The translations under genes were made by a program, and so were the position numbers. Below are positions 63,853-64,000 of a stretch of DNA of 64,000 bases, piece by piece (the stretch's first letter is position 1; each line of letters begins with the position of its first letter). The notes under the pieces were generated by a model. It was not told the origin of the DNA. It worked only from the letters and a program-made list of their open reading frames with translations, and searched no databases. Origin of the DNA: Aquimarina longa SW024 (GTDB taxonomy: Bacteria; Bacteroidota; Bacteroidia; Flavobacteriales; Flavobacteriaceae). The stretch is from the NCBI RefSeq assembly GCF_001401755.1, contig NZ_KQ474099.1, positions 189,926-253,925 on the forward strand, in the 5' to 3' direction.

Positions 63853-64000
63853 TTATAAATTTTTTAGTGCCTGTTTAATAATATTTTCAACTGTCTCTTT
63901 GGGGGTCTCTTTTAAAACTCTATCAATAACTTTCTCTGCAAGCTTTCTGTTAAATCCTAGAGTTTCTAATGCAGATAACGCTTCTTCTTTATTAGTATTG
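63853..64000 (-). CDS. ruvA: Holliday junction branch migration protein RuvA, 3' end only
   Basis: The last 48 residues of a protein whose 5' part lies beyond the window. The visible part (NTNKEEALSALETLGFNRKL, then AEKVIDRVLKETP, ending IIKQALKNL) is the C-terminal domain III of RuvA, the UBA-like module that binds RuvB. Only this domain can be judged; the DNA-binding domains are outside. The sprA gene starts five bases after this stop, an arrangement seen in other Flavobacteriia. Confidence 0.85.
   Translation of the reverse strand, partial: NTNKEEALSALETLGFNRKLAEKVIDRVLKETPKETVENIIKQALKNL

Noticed and set aside
1..64000. CRISPR arrays, insertion sequences, tRNA and rRNA genes
   Set aside because: No regularly spaced repeats, transposase genes, terminal repeats or tRNA T-loop signatures were seen in the intergenic regions.

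Overview
The window reads as an ordinary chromosomal segment from a low-GC marine-type Bacteroidota, most likely family Flavobacteriaceae (Aquimarina or a close relative would fit, but the genus is inference). The evidence is the gene content: a 2,405-residue SprA, a PorP/SprF protein and a PorG-like protein of the type IX secretion system (T9SS), a FadL plus SGNH-lipoprotein pair, LytTR two-component genes, a DUF2797 protein, and promoters of the Bacteroidota type (TTG, about 19 bases, TAnnTTTG). I found no rRNA, tRNA, insertion sequence, prophage or CRISPR array.

Layout. 1-4.3 kb: the end of a PLP-dependent decarboxylase, DUF2797, a GH3-family acyl-adenylating enzyme and a small secreted protein. 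4.3-8.3 kb (minus strand): trigger factor, ClpP, ClpX and a small membrane protein. 8.5-13 kb (minus): FadL-type porin with its lipoprotein hydrolase, then pdxJ and an alpha/beta hydrolase. 13-21 kb (plus): CBS protein, nadK, then an envelope-biogenesis operon porG-like/uppS/bamA/ompH/ompH, then murI. 21.4-27.3 kb: an orphan double-glycine RiPP-like precursor, a LytTR regulator with a TPR sensor kinase, a vWA lipoprotein and PorP/SprF. 27.5-38 kb (plus): a NifU-type scaffold with a duplicated N-domain, an AraC regulator, glyA-gcvP-gcvT-gcvH, dodecin and a DUF255 thioredoxin protein. 38.3-47.1 kb: a secreted unknown, tsaB, and a MacAB-TolC-like exporter with two adaptors and two permeases. 47.3-52.9 kb (minus): cytochrome oxidase subunits III and IV, heme O synthase and assembly factors, including a cysteine-less SCO-like protein. 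53-64 kb: an MBL hydrolase, two TonB proteins, VanZ, a second gcvH, sprA and the 3' end of ruvA.

How the genes work together. Three themes dominate. The first is envelope biogenesis and secretion: BamA, the OmpH/Skp chaperones, UppS, MurI, SprA, PorG-like, PorP/SprF, TonB and the exporter. The second is respiration, through the terminal oxidase and its assembly. The third is one-carbon metabolism, where SHMT and the glycine cleavage proteins P, T and H sit in one operon-like run and a second, diverged H protein lies 20 kb away beside vanZ and sprA.

Most of the window is conserved core genome. The least explained pieces are the orphan peptide precursor beside the LytTR system, the cysteine-free SCO paralogue beside a canonical SCO, a perfect 22-base palindrome in front of the AraC gene, and a 15-base palindrome upstream of the small secreted protein. 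All identities come from reading motifs and family resemblance by eye; no database search was run.
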